64,000 nt of DNA from Micromonospora rifamycinica (GTDB taxonomy: Bacteria > Actinomycetota > Actinomycetes > Mycobacteriales > Micromonosporaceae): assembly GCF_900090265.1 (NCBI RefSeq), contig NZ_LT607752.1, positions 1,984,001 to 2,048,000 of the forward strand, in the 5' to 3' direction. Both the position numbers and the translations under genes were made by a program. Of this stretch, positions 24,570-34,200 are shown piece by piece. Below the pieces are notes generated by a model. That model worked only from the letters and a program-made list of their open reading frames with translations. It was not told the origin of the DNA and made no database searches. How positions within the stretch are numbered: position 1 is the stretch's first letter; each line of letters opens with the position of its first letter.

Positions 24570-25683
24570 ACGCCACACCGCCGCCCGCGACCTGACCAGC
24601 ACGCTCATCGGCGACCGCGCCGGTGGGTGGGACCTCGCCGGCGAGCTTCCCGTCGCGGTGCTGCGGGAGTTGGGCCGGCGGGGCGCGCTGTGCGCCCAGG
24701 TGCCGGTGGAGTTCGGCGGGCTCGGTCTGAGCAGCGCGGACAACGGTGAGCTGACCGCGCACACCGGCGGTCTGTGCAGCTCGGTGCGCAGCGTGCAGAC
24801 CTCACAGGGCATGGCGGCCTGGAGCATCAGCCGGTTCGGGGATCCGGAGCAGCGGCGGCGCTATCTGCCCCGGCTCACCGGGGGGCGGCTCGCGGCGGTG
24901 GCGTTCAGCGAGGTCGACGCCGGTAGTGACCTGAGCGCCATGACCACCCGCATCGAGGTCGCCGGTGACGAGGCCGTGGTCACCGGGGAGAAGGTGTGGA
25001 CCACGGCAGCCGGCTACGCCGACCTCATCCTCGTCGTCGGCCGGTCCGGGTCGGGAGCGGCCGTCGCGGTCGTCCCCCGCGACAGCCCGGGGGTACGACT
25101 CACCCGGGTTCCGCATCCGTCGGGCTGCCGCGCGGCCGGGCACGCCGACGTACGTCTCGACGCCGTCCGTCTCCCCGTCTCCGCGATCCTCGGCGGCGGT
25201 GGGCACGACCTGTCGATGCTGGTGACCGCGATGCTGCTCTACGGGCGGATGTCCGTCGCCTGGGGTTGTGTGGGCATCCTGCGCGAGTGTCTACGGGTGT
25301 CGGCCACCCACGTCCGTTCCCGGTCCCAGTTCGGCACCGAGTTGGCCCGCCACCAGCTCGTGTCCCGGCACCTCGCCGAACTCCTGGTCGCCGAACAGGT
25401 GGCCACGCGTGCCTGCGAACACGCCAGCAGGTGCTGGGACGCCGGTGAGCCCGGGCTGGTCGCCGCCGTGGTGCTGGCGAAGCAGGTCAGTTCGCAGAAC
25501 GCGGCACGCGGCGCGGCGACGGCCGTGCAGTTGCTGGCCTCCCGGGCCGCCCACGACGGGAGCCCGGTGGCCCGGGCCTACCGTGACGCCAAGCTGATGG
25601 AGATCATCGAGGGCACCACCGAGATCTGTCAGCTCGTCCTCGCTGACCACGTGCTGGCCACGGCGGGGAGGGGCGATGCCTGA
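24550..25683 (+). CDS. Acyl-CoA dehydrogenase-like flavoprotein, FkbI type
   Basis: About 377 residues; GTG at 24550 or 24559 is the likely start, overlapping the ACP gene by up to 20 bases. The middle domain has AFSEVDAGSDLSAM and KVWTTAAG (FAD and substrate loop); the C-terminal domain has RSQFGTELARHQ and LMEIIEGTTEICQL, typical of the family. In this pathway it performs the second oxidation, giving hydroxymalonyl-ACP. Coupled downstream to the FkbH-like gene by an 8-base overlap. Confidence 0.9.
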   Translation: MTTVAGERHTAARDLTSTLIGDRAGGWDLAGELPVAVLRELGRRGALCAQVPVEFGGLGLSSADNGELTAHTGGLCSSVRSVQTSQGMAAWSISRFGDPEQRRRYLPRLTGGRLAAVAFSEVDAGSDLSAMTTRIEVAGDEAVVTGEKVWTTAAGYADLILVVGRSGSGAAVAVVPRDSPGVRLTRVPHPSGCRAAGHADVRLDAVRLPVSAILGGGGHDLSMLVTAMLLYGRMSVAWGCVGILRECLRVSATHVRSRSQFGTELARHQLVSRHLAELLVAEQVATRACEHASRCWDAGEPGLVAAVVLAKQVSSQNAARGAATAVQLLASRAAHDGSPVARAYRDAKLMEIIEGTTEICQLVLADHVLATAGRGDA

Positions 25684-26755
25684 CCAACCGGTGAAGTGTC
25701 TCGTCTGGGACCTGGACAACACGCTCTGGCGGGGCACCCTGCTGGAGGGCGACGACCTCCGGCTGCCGGACGAGGTGCGTGAGGTGGTCACCACCCTGGA
25801 CGCGCGGGGCATCCTGCAGTCGGTCGCCAGCAAGAACGACCACGCCCCCGCGTGGCGGCAACTGGAGCGGTGGGGTGTCGCGGAGTACTTCCTCCTGCCG
25901 GAGATCGGGTGGGGGCCCAAGTCCGAGTCGGTGCGCCGGATCGCCGACGGTCTGCGGTTCGCGTACTCGGCCGTCGCCTTCGTCGACGACCAGCCCACCG
26001 AACGCGCCGAGGTCGCGTTCCACCTGCCCGACGTGCGCTGCTACACCCACGACGAGGTGCCCGGACTGCCGCACCGGCCGGAGTTCACTCCGCTGGTGGT
26101 CACCGAGGACGCCCGGCAGCGACGCCGGATGTACCAGGCCAACGCCCGACGCACCGCCGTGCGACGCGACTTCACGGGGCCGGATCAGGAGTTCCTCCGC
26201 TCGTTGGAGCTCCGGATGCGGATCGACCGGGCGACCGACCGGGACCTCGCCCGGGTCGAGGAGCTGACCCGGCGGACCAGCCAGATGAACGCGACCGGGG
26301 TGCACTACTCCGATGCGGCGCTACGGCGGCTGCTCGCCGACGCGGGCCACGAGGTCCTGGTGACCACCCTGGCCGACCGGTTCGGTCCGCACGGGGCGGT
26401 CGGCGTCGTGCTGGTGGCGCGCAAGGAGGGCGTCTGGCAGGTGAAGCTCCTGGCCACATCGTGTCGGGTGGTGCAGTTCGGAGCGGGGGCGGTGATCCTG
26501 AACTGGCTCGTCGACCGGGCCTTCGCGGCCGGCGTCCACCTGGTGGCCGACTTCCGGCCGACGGAGCGTAACCGGATGATGGAGATCGCCTACCGGTTCG
26601 CCGGTTTCACCACCGATCCCTGTGCCTGCACGACGGTGTGTGACCGTCCGGACGAGGCGGACACCCAGCACCTGCATCTCGTGCCGACCCCCCGGGACGC
26701 GCCCGGCACGATCCGGGTCACCGCCACCGACCTGTTCCCGGCACGCGGACGCTGA
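25676..26755 (+). CDS. fkbH: FkbH-like HAD-superfamily glyceryl transferase/phosphatase
   Basis: 359 residues, usual length. The HAD motif DLDNTLW has the nucleophile Asp12 and Asp14; later motifs are VASKND and AFVDDQPTER. The C-terminal half carries the GNAT-like region of FkbH proteins. It dephosphorylates 1,3-bisphosphoglycerate and loads the glyceryl group on the discrete ACP, the first step to hydroxy- or methoxymalonyl-ACP. It is the last of four overlapping genes. The usual fifth member, FkbG O-methyltransferase, is not here. Confidence 0.93.
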   Translation: MPDQPVKCLVWDLDNTLWRGTLLEGDDLRLPDEVREVVTTLDARGILQSVASKNDHAPAWRQLERWGVAEYFLLPEIGWGPKSESVRRIADGLRFAYSAVAFVDDQPTERAEVAFHLPDVRCYTHDEVPGLPHRPEFTPLVVTEDARQRRRMYQANARRTAVRRDFTGPDQEFLRSLELRMRIDRATDRDLARVEELTRRTSQMNATGVHYSDAALRRLLADAGHEVLVTTLADRFGPHGAVGVVLVARKEGVWQVKLLATSCRVVQFGAGAVILNWLVDRAFAAGVHLVADFRPTERNRMMEIAYRFAGFTTDPCACTTVCDRPDEADTQHLHLVPTPRDAPGTIRVTATDLFPARGR

Positions 26756-26860
26756 CCGCCGGTGGGCCGACCGCGGCGGGACCGACCGCCTCCGGCCCCG
26801 GGCACCCAGGCAGCTCCCGTGCCGGCAGACCCGATCGCCAGTGAACAGTGGAGGCCGTAG

Positions 26861-27667
26861 ATGACATCGACAGCAGATGACAACACCACCCGGGTCGCGG
26901 AGATGTACGACGGGTTCGTCGGTGAGCAGATGCCGGCGAACCTGCACTTCGGCTACTGGTCGGACGACGACGACCAGGTCGATCTGATCGCCGCGTCCGA
27001 GCGGCTCACCGGGCGGCTGGTCGAGCGGCTGACGCCCGAGCCTGGTCAGCGCATCCTCGATCTGGGGTGTGGGGTGGGTGGTCCGGCGCTCACCCTGGCC
27101 CGCTCGTACGACGTCGAGGTCGTCGGCATCACGGTCAGCGCCGGTCAGGTCGCGGAGGCCACCGCCCGGGCGCAGCGGGCCGGGCTGGCCGACCGGGTGC
27201 GTTTCCAGCTCGCCGACGCGATGGACCTGCCGTTCGACGACGCGTCGTTCGACGGTGCGTGGTTCTTCGAGTCGCTGCTGCACATGCCGGACAAGCGGCG
27301 GGCGCTGTCCGAAGCGGCGCGCGTGCTCAGGCCGGGATAGCGGCTGGCCCTGGCCGACTGTTTCCACCGGCCCGGCTACGACGAGCCGGCGGAGGTCGTC
27401 GACCTCATCACCATCGACGACTACGCACCGCTGTTGCGGGAGGCGGGGTTCACGGTGCTCGACATCCGGGACGTCACCGGGCACGCGGTCTTCCCTCCCC
27501 CGGCCCAGGAGCAGCTTCGGGAGTACATCCGGCTGCACCCCGACATCGCGCGGCTGTACGGCACGAGCATCACCAACTGGCTGTTCCGGGACACCGAGGG
27601 GGCGGACGAGCCTGGCCGGGGTGGCTTTCCGGGGTACGTCCTGATCACCGCACAGCGCGCCGATTGA
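26861..27667 (+). pseudogene. RebM-like SAM-dependent methyltransferase interrupted by an in-frame amber stop
   Basis: The frame from ATG 26861 (RBS-like ggaggccgtag) gives a complete methyltransferase N-terminal half: LDLGCGVGGPAL (SAM loop I), DAMDLPFDD, ESLLHMPDK and ARVLRPG. TAG at 27338-27340 then stops it exactly where relatives continue with G-R-L. The same frame continues without another stop to 27667 with RLALADCF and a C-terminal region ending VLITAQRAD. One base change (CAG or GAG to TAG) would restore the gene. Similarity is to sugar or polyketide O-methyltransferases of the RebM kind, not to FkbG. It may be a true nonsense mutation, a sequencing error or, less likely, stop readthrough. 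Confidence 0.85.
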
Positions 27668-27924
27668 CGTTGTCGACGCCCGGCCGCGCGTGCGGTAGCT
27701 GCACGGGCCACCCGGCCCGGACCAGCCGGGCGGGCGGGGGCTGCGAGAGCCTCGACACGTACGCGTACCTCGCCGGCCGCGGGCTCGACGACCGGCCCGT
27801 CGACGACGCCCACGACGTCGGACCGCCGGTCGATCATCCGAGCCGGCACCGGTTGCCAGCGGATCTCCGTGGCGCTAGGTTGACCATCTATCGATGAGCG
27901 TCTACGTAGGTGTCCGGGGGTCGC

Positions 27925-29190
27925 ATGTCAACGTCCGTCACTCGCCGCACCGTCCTGGCCGGTGGCGCCGGCGCCGCCGTCGGCCTGACGCTGCCCGGCC
28001 CGGCCGCCCACGCCGCCGGCCACCACCCCACCAGCGTGAGCTTCACCCTCGACGCCACCACCCTCGACGGTGGTGAACAGGTCACCTCGGTCACCCTGCA
28101 CACCGCACGGCTCGGGCCGATCGACGCCGCCGGGCTCCACCCCGGCACCTTCACCGTGCACGCCAGGGCCACCAGCCCCGTCCCGATCGCCCCCGGCGAC
28201 CTGATCTTCAGCGAGTACGACCTCGACCGTACGGTGACCGCGGCCCGGCTCGACCGGCACGGAAACATCGTGCTCGACCTGAGCCACGCCGAAGGCCAAC
28301 TCGGCGGCGGCACCCTCGGCTACATCCTGAGCAAGGGCCGCAACGTCCAACTGGACCTCGTCTACACCATCACGCAGAACACCCCGCTCGTCCGGCGTCA
28401 CGGCCCGCCGGTCACCATCACCGCTTTCGTGCAGGGGCGGCTGTCGAACCCCGAGGTGGACGCCTTCAGCCACCACGTCTCGGCATCGGGCCTGAAGTAC
28501 CGGTTGTACTCCCCGAAGCGTCCGGCCCGCCACGGCCGACGGCCGCTGATCGTCTGGCTGCACGGCGCCGGCGAGGGCGCCTCCCTACCCGACGACTACT
28601 ACGACAACGAGACCACCCTGCGCGCCAACCGGGGCGCGTTGGGCTTCGCCACCCCGCAGGCGCAGCGGATCTTCTCCGACGCGTACGTCGTCGCCCCGCA
28701 GAGCACCTCCTACTGGATGGAGGACGGCCCCCGGTTCGTCCCGCTGATCCGCGAGATCGTCGAGGACCTCGTCCGTCGGGAGCGTGTCGACCCCGACCGG
28801 ATCCACGTGGCCGGCTGCAGCAACGGTGGCTACATGTCCCTGAAGATGACCGTCGCCTGTCCCGACCTGTTCGCCGCGTCGGTCCCGGTGTGCGGCGTCG
28901 TCGAGCCGCTCGGCGGCGACGGCCCGCCGCTGATCACCGACGCGGAGCTGGCGGGCATCCGGACCCCGACCTGGCTGGTCACCTCGCGCGACGACGACAC
29001 CGTGCCGCCCGAGACCAACACGGTCCACGCCCACGACCTCATCCCGGGATCACTGGTCACCCTCTACGACCACGTCGTCTGGAACGGCCACCAGTTCCCC
29101 GGTCACTTCTCCTGGATCTACGTGGCCCGCAACGACCCGAGCCACCACGGCACCCACCTCTGGCAGTGGATGGCCAGCCGCCGTCGGTGA
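27925..29190 (+). CDS. Tat-exported alpha/beta-hydrolase (PHB-depolymerase/feruloyl-esterase-like)
   Basis: 421 residues. The start ATG 27925 puts a twin-arginine signal at the N-terminus (RRTVLAGGAGAAVGL, cleavage after AHA). An N-terminal beta domain of about 160 residues precedes the hydrolase. Catalytic residues are visible: Ser in AGCSNGGYMS, Asp in SRDDDTVPP, His in NGHQFPGHFSW. The oxyanion loop is WLHGAGEG. It should act outside the membrane on an ester. Lone plus-strand gene with 257 bp before it that hold no clear feature; it converges with the next gene. No link to the PKS is evident. Confidence 0.88.
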   Translation: MSTSVTRRTVLAGGAGAAVGLTLPGPAAHAAGHHPTSVSFTLDATTLDGGEQVTSVTLHTARLGPIDAAGLHPGTFTVHARATSPVPIAPGDLIFSEYDLDRTVTAARLDRHGNIVLDLSHAEGQLGGGTLGYILSKGRNVQLDLVYTITQNTPLVRRHGPPVTITAFVQGRLSNPEVDAFSHHVSASGLKYRLYSPKRPARHGRRPLIVWLHGAGEGASLPDDYYDNETTLRANRGALGFATPQAQRIFSDAYVVAPQSTSYWMEDGPRFVPLIREIVEDLVRRERVDPDRIHVAGCSNGGYMSLKMTVACPDLFAASVPVCGVVEPLGGDGPPLITDAELAGIRTPTWLVTSRDDDTVPPETNTVHAHDLIPGSLVTLYDHVVWNGHQFPGHFSWIYVARNDPSHHGTHLWQWMASRRR

Positions 29191-29275
29191 TCCGCCGGAT
29201 CCGGCTGGCCCGCACACGGCGGTCACCACCCGTTCCGGGCTCGGCGCGACACCTTCCACCAGACCCTCCGGAGCC

Positions 29276-30766
29276 CTACCCGCCGGCCAGCTCGACGAGG
29301 GGAAAGGCCCGGTGCCGGCGGGGCGGGACCAGGAAGTTCTGCCGACGGGTGCAGGTCAGGAAGCGTTCCAGGCCGTTGTCCTGCTCGGCCACCCGGTGCT
29401 CGCGCACCAGGTCCACCGAGGCCTGGCTGCGCCGCATCCGGGTGAAGAAGTCCGCGGTCGGCACGAAGACGCTGAAGTGCAGCTTCGGTTGGCTGCTGCC
29501 GTCCGGCACGTCCAGCGGGTCGAAGCCCGGACCGTCCACCCGCAGGTGCATGGGGGTACCGTCCGACGCCCGGGAGCTGCGTTGCAGGGTCGACAGGTGA
29601 CCCATCCGCCGCTCGCCCGGTGGTAGACCGATCCCCCGGGCGGTGCGCGCGGCGTAGTCCGGCCCACGGTTCTCGGCGGGCAGGAAGGACGGCCCGCCGC
29701 CGTCGGTGAGCTGGTCGGGGTTGCCGGGGTGCACCGGCGGGGCGTGGAACATGTACTGCACCCGCTTGGTGAAGTTGCCGTTCTCGCTGGGCGGAGTGCC
29801 CGGCGCGGCCATGTCGTAGAACTGGAGCATGTCGAGGATGACGTGCGACAGGTGCTGGATACCGCCGTTGTCGAGGTAGTCGCCGGGCCGGGCGGTGCTC
29901 AGCCGGGCCGAGGGGTGGCCGGCGAAGGTGCAGATCTCCGGTGGCCCGGAGGCGTTGACCTGTTGGTCGGAGAAGCCCATCCACATCGGCGAGTCGGGTT
30001 GGATGAACCGGGCGTACGACAGCTGGTTCTGCTCGGCCACCGAGCGGGGCAGGCCGACCTGGGTGAACATGTGCCGGCTGGAGGTGATCGTGAGCAGCCC
30101 GGCGAAGGCCGGCGGGGGTGTCGGCCGGCCGGCGAGCGTGCCGTTGCCGTCGAACCAGGCCAACACGTCCTGGATCACCGCCGCCCGGTCGCTGCGGAAG
30201 GTGAACAGCAGGTCGTTGTTCTCGATCCGGACCGGCACGGTGAACCGTCTCTTGGTCACCCCCGGGTTGTCCGGGTGGACGTCGGTCGGCGCGGGCACCG
30301 CCTCTTCCAGCACCGACCGGGTCGGGTCGGCGAGCAGCCGGGGCAGATGCGCGCCGACCAGGTCACCGGTGAGACCGCCGGGCAACCGCCGGAAGTAGGG
30401 CAGGCCGTAGGAGACGAACGTCATCAGGTCCGCCGCGCCGAACGGGTAGCGGGACTCCAGGGCGGCGAGCACCCGGGTCAGCTCCTGCTGGTCGTCGCCG
30501 CCGGGGGTGCGCGACAGCGCGGCGGTCAGGTAGACGGTGTGTACCGGCGGCATGACGAACGGGCCGCCGGTGGGTGAGGGCTGTTCGGGGGCGCTGAACC
30601 GGGCCACGTCGAACTGGATGTCGGGCAGCCCGGCGGCCGGGTCGGGGGCGGCCGGGCGGTCGGGGACACGGGCGTCGGCCGAGCAGCCGGCGAGGGCCGA
30701 CGCGGCCATGGCCAGCGCGCCGCCGGCGAGCATGGTCCGCCGGCTGAGCCGGGGCTCGTCGCCCAT
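29276..30766 (-). CDS. Tat/lipoprotein of unknown function, possibly DyP-peroxidase-like
   Basis: 496 residues. Twin-arginine motif SRRTMLAGG, then a lipobox-like LAGC. The later segments MGFSDQQVN and GGIQHLSHV resemble the GxxDG and proximal-His regions of dye-decolourising peroxidase-like proteins, with which Tat signals are common; this is a weak similarity. The gene starts 3 bp after the immunity-gene stop and lies downstream of the RHS gene, so the three look co-transcribed. Whether it is functionally linked to the RHS protein is unknown. Confidence 0.65.
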   Translation of the reverse strand: MGDEPRLSRRTMLAGGALAMAASALAGCSADARVPDRPAAPDPAAGLPDIQFDVARFSAPEQPSPTGGPFVMPPVHTVYLTAALSRTPGGDDQQELTRVLAALESRYPFGAADLMTFVSYGLPYFRRLPGGLTGDLVGAHLPRLLADPTRSVLEEAVPAPTDVHPDNPGVTKRRFTVPVRIENNDLLFTFRSDRAAVIQDVLAWFDGNGTLAGRPTPPPAFAGLLTITSSRHMFTQVGLPRSVAEQNQLSYARFIQPDSPMWMGFSDQQVNASGPPEICTFAGHPSARLSTARPGDYLDNGGIQHLSHVILDMLQFYDMAAPGTPPSENGNFTKRVQYMFHAPPVHPGNPDQLTDGGGPSFLPAENRGPDYAARTARGIGLPPGERRMGHLSTLQRSSRASDGTPMHLRVDGPGFDPLDVPDGSSQPKLHFSVFVPTADFFTRMRRSQASVDLVREHRVAEQDNGLERFLTCTRRQNFLVPPRRHRAFPLVELAGG

Positions 30767-30769
30767 GGC

Positions 30770-31213
30770 TCAGCTCGACCGGTCGAGCGCGGCGCGCAGT
30801 GCCGCGCCCAGTTCCTCGTCACCGGGGGCGGTCAGCCGCACCGTGTGCTCGGTGAGCTCGACGAAGCCCTCCCGGGCACCGCCGTTGCGGGTGGGGCTGA
30901 CCAGCACCACGTCGGCGTCCCGCTCGACGCCGACGTGCCGGGTGCCCTTGGCGTAGGTGGCGTAGGAGCGCAGGCCGAGCGCGTCGAGGACCGGCGCGAG
31001 CGGCGACGGTCCGTTCCGCAGGTCGGGGGTGGGCACCCCAGTGCGGGAGGCGTCGAACATGCGGGACACCGCCGCGCCCAGTTCCCGGTCGTCGGCCGGC
31101 TCGTCGAGGAGCGCGAAGGTGCCGTTGGCGATCCACATGCCGTCGACGGTCAGCGAGGAGGAGTGGGCGACGTACCGACCTCTGCGCAGGTCGAGTCCGG
31201 CGAGTCTGGTCAT
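30770..31213 (-). CDS. CdiI-like immunity protein for the adjacent RHS toxin
   Basis: 147 residues, no signal peptide. The pattern SLTVDGMWIANGTFALL, ELGAAVSRMFDASRTGVPTPD and YATYAKGTRHVGVERD resembles the contact-dependent-inhibition immunity family (DUF1436/CdiI-type). It starts 58 bp after the stop of the RHS gene whose C-terminus looks like a nuclease toxin, the standard toxin-immunity arrangement. The start has an AGAGGAC-type ribosome site. Specificity for this toxin is inferred from position. Confidence 0.72.
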   Translation of the reverse strand: MTRLAGLDLRRGRYVAHSSSLTVDGMWIANGTFALLDEPADDRELGAAVSRMFDASRTGVPTPDLRNGPSPLAPVLDALGLRSYATYAKGTRHVGVERDADVVLVSPTRNGGAREGFVELTEHTVRLTAPGDEELGAALRAALDRSS

Positions 31214-31271
31214 CGGTGTCCTCTGTGGAGAGGGGGACGCCCCAGGCTGCCCGTGGGACGTCCCCGGTGGT

Positions 31272-34200
31272 CTATCTCATCGGGATGATCCGCACGGTCA
31301 CCCCCTTCTGGGCACCGTACTGGACGATCTGGTTGAGCGCGTCGCGCTGGGCGCTGGTGGCCGCGCCGCGTTGGACGGCGATCTCCAACTCCCGGGCGGC
31401 GACCTGCCCCGGTCTGATGGTGACGCCGTCCCAGGTGACCGGATTGCTCTTGGCGAAGCCGGCCGCCTTGTCGACGTAGCCCTGCAACCGGCTGGTGAGC
31501 TGGCCGGCGCTCTGGTAGCTCTTCGCGGTCAGGTCGACGCTCTTGATGCTGGTGGCGGTGCCGCTGGCGAACCGGTCGATGGTCGGGAAGCTGCGCGGCA
31601 GGTTGCCGCCGAGTTTGGCCTCGATGGCGAGGCCGCGCTCGAACTGGTTGAGCTTCCAGACCGAGCTGCCGGCCTTCAGGTACGCACCGAGGCCGCCGGT
31701 GAGCCCGCCCAGTGCGCCGCCGATGGCGAAGTCCTTCAGCGCGTCGCCCATGCTGTACTTGCGCCCGGTCAGCGCGGCCAGGCCCGCGCCGATACCGACC
31801 GAGGAGGCGCCGCCGATCAGCGCCCCGATGAGGATCGGCACGCAGATCGGGCAGTCGCCGTTGGGGTCGGAGAGGTTGACCGGGTCGTTGAGGGCGTACG
31901 TGTAGAGGTTGGTGCTGCCGCCGCCGAACCCGGCCGGGTCCTGGCTGAGGAACCGGCCCGTCTCCGGGCTGTACCAGCGGGCCCGGTGGTAGGTCAGTCC
32001 GGTGTCGGCGTCGCGTTCCCGGCCGGTGAACCCCTGGGTGTTGCCGCTGGTCGTCCCGCTGGTGGTGACCGCGCCGAACGGGTCGTAGGCGTACCGGGTG
32101 GTCAGTGTGCCGGTGGAGTCGGCCAGGCCGAGCACGCTGCCCAGCGGGTCGGTGACCGGCACCCGGGCACCGGCGGCGTCGGTGCGGACCAGCGTCTGGT
32201 CCAGTCCGGCGGTGAGCCGGTCGGCGGCCGCCGTGCCGGTCTGTTCCCGGACGAGGTTCGGGCCGTCGTAGCCGAAGGTGGTGGTGGCTCCGGCGGCGGT
32301 CCGGCTGGCCAGCCGCCCGGCGGGGTCGTAGCCGTACGCGGTGGCCAGGCCCGGCCCGGTCACCCCGGTCAACTCGCCCCGGGCGTTCCAGGTGTAGCCG
32401 CGTATGCCGTCGCCGGTGAGGTTGCCCTCGTCGTCGTAGCTGAACGTCTGCGCACCGCGGCCGGTCAGCCGGTTCGCCGCGTCGTAGCTGGCGGTCGGCC
32501 CGGTGGCGGGGACGGTGACCTGGGCGAGGCTGCCGGTCAGGTCCGCCACCCGTCCGGTGCCGTCGTAGCCGTAGCGCAGATCGCCGATCGGCACCCCGCC
32601 GGTGGTCTCGTAGGACAGCCGGGTGAGCTGGGAGGCGGCGTCGTAGGCGTAGCGGGCGGTGATGCCGGCCTGGTCGACGCGGGTGGTGCGGCCGGCGGCG
32701 TCGCGGTGCCAGGTGGCGGTGGTGCCGCCCTGGGTGATCTGCTCGATCAGCCCGGTCTGGTCGTAGCTGTAGGAGATGGCCGGCTGACCGGGCACGGTCA
32801 TCGCGGAGCGTCGGCCGGCCGCGTCGTAGCCGTAGCCGACGGTGCCGGTCGGGCCGGTGACGGTGACCACCTGGTCGAGGTCGTTCCAGCCGAGGGTGAG
32901 CAGCCCACCGGTCGAGTCGTCGATGGTGGTGAGCCGGTCGAGGGTGTCGTAGCTGAACCGTCTGGTGCTCTCGTAGGTCGGGCCGGCGGTGACGCCGTAC
33001 CCGATGAAGGTGGTGCGGCCGAGGACGTCGTACTCGGTGACGGTGGTCTTGCCGCGCCGGTCGGTGGCCGAGACGACCCGGCCGAGCACGTCGTAGGTCT
33101 GGTGGGCCTGCTTGCCGCGCGGGTCGGTGACGGTGACGGGGCGGTCGGAGCTGTCGTAGGTGACGCTGGTGCTGTTGCCCCGGGCGTCGGTGACCGTGGT
33201 CAGGTTGCCGTTGCCGTCGTAGCCGAAGGTGGTGACCCGGCCGAGGCCGTCGGTGCTGGTGACGACCTGGTTGTCGGGGTCGTAGCGGACCCGTTCCAGC
33301 ACCCCGTCGGCGTCGGTGACCGCCACCGGGCGGCCGACGGCGTCGACGAAGCTGCGGGTGGTCCGGCCCAGCGGGTCGGTCACCGCGACCAGGTCGCCCT
33401 GGTCGTAGGTGTAGCGGGTGACGTTGCCGAGCGGGTCGGTGAACGAGGTGACCTGGCCGGCGGCGTTGTAGGCGTAGCGTCGGGTCCGGCCGGCGGCGTC
33501 GGTCGCGGCGGTCAGGTTGCCCCCGTCGTCGTACTCCATCCGGGTGGTGCGGCCCTGGTCGTCGGTGACCGAGGTGAGCTGCCGGTACGGCCCGCCGGAG
33601 GTGACCGTCGCGGACTGCGCAGCGGCGGTGCCGGCGAGTGTGGTGAGCCCGGTGAGCTGCCCGTTCGGGCCGTATCCGAGGGTGGTGCGCCGCCCGTACG
33701 GGTCGACCAGCGCGGTCGGCAGGTGGGTGGCCGGGTCGCGGGTGGTGGTCGAGGTACGGGCGTGGGTGGTGCCGGCGGCGGTGGTTTCGGTGGTCACCCG
33801 GCCGGCGGTGTCGAAGCGGGTCTCGCGGACGCTGCCGTCGGGTTCGGTGACCGCCGTCTTCACCACCTGACCGGTGGCGTCCGTGGTGTAGGCGAATCCG
33901 TAGCTGACCCCGCCGGGCATGGTCTGGGTGGCGACCCGGCCGGCGGCGTCGTAGCTGTTGGTGAGGTAGGTGACGCCCCGGGCGTCGGTGACGGTGGTCA
34001 TCCGGTGCGCGGTGTCGTAGGTGTACGTGGTGGTCCGGCCGCCCGGCGAGGTGACGGTGGTGAGGCGGCCGGCGGAGTCGTAGCCGTACTGCACGGCCCG
34101 GCCCGCGTTGTCCTGCGCCCGGGTGACCCGGCCGGCGGTGTAGCTGAGCTTGATCCACCGTCCGTTCGGCGAGGTGATCTGGGTGATGTCGCCGGCCTGT

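Noticed and set aside
27712..27736. GC-rich hairpin after the broken methyltransferase as a terminator
   Set aside because: Short stem without a T-tract; such stems are frequent by chance at this GC content.
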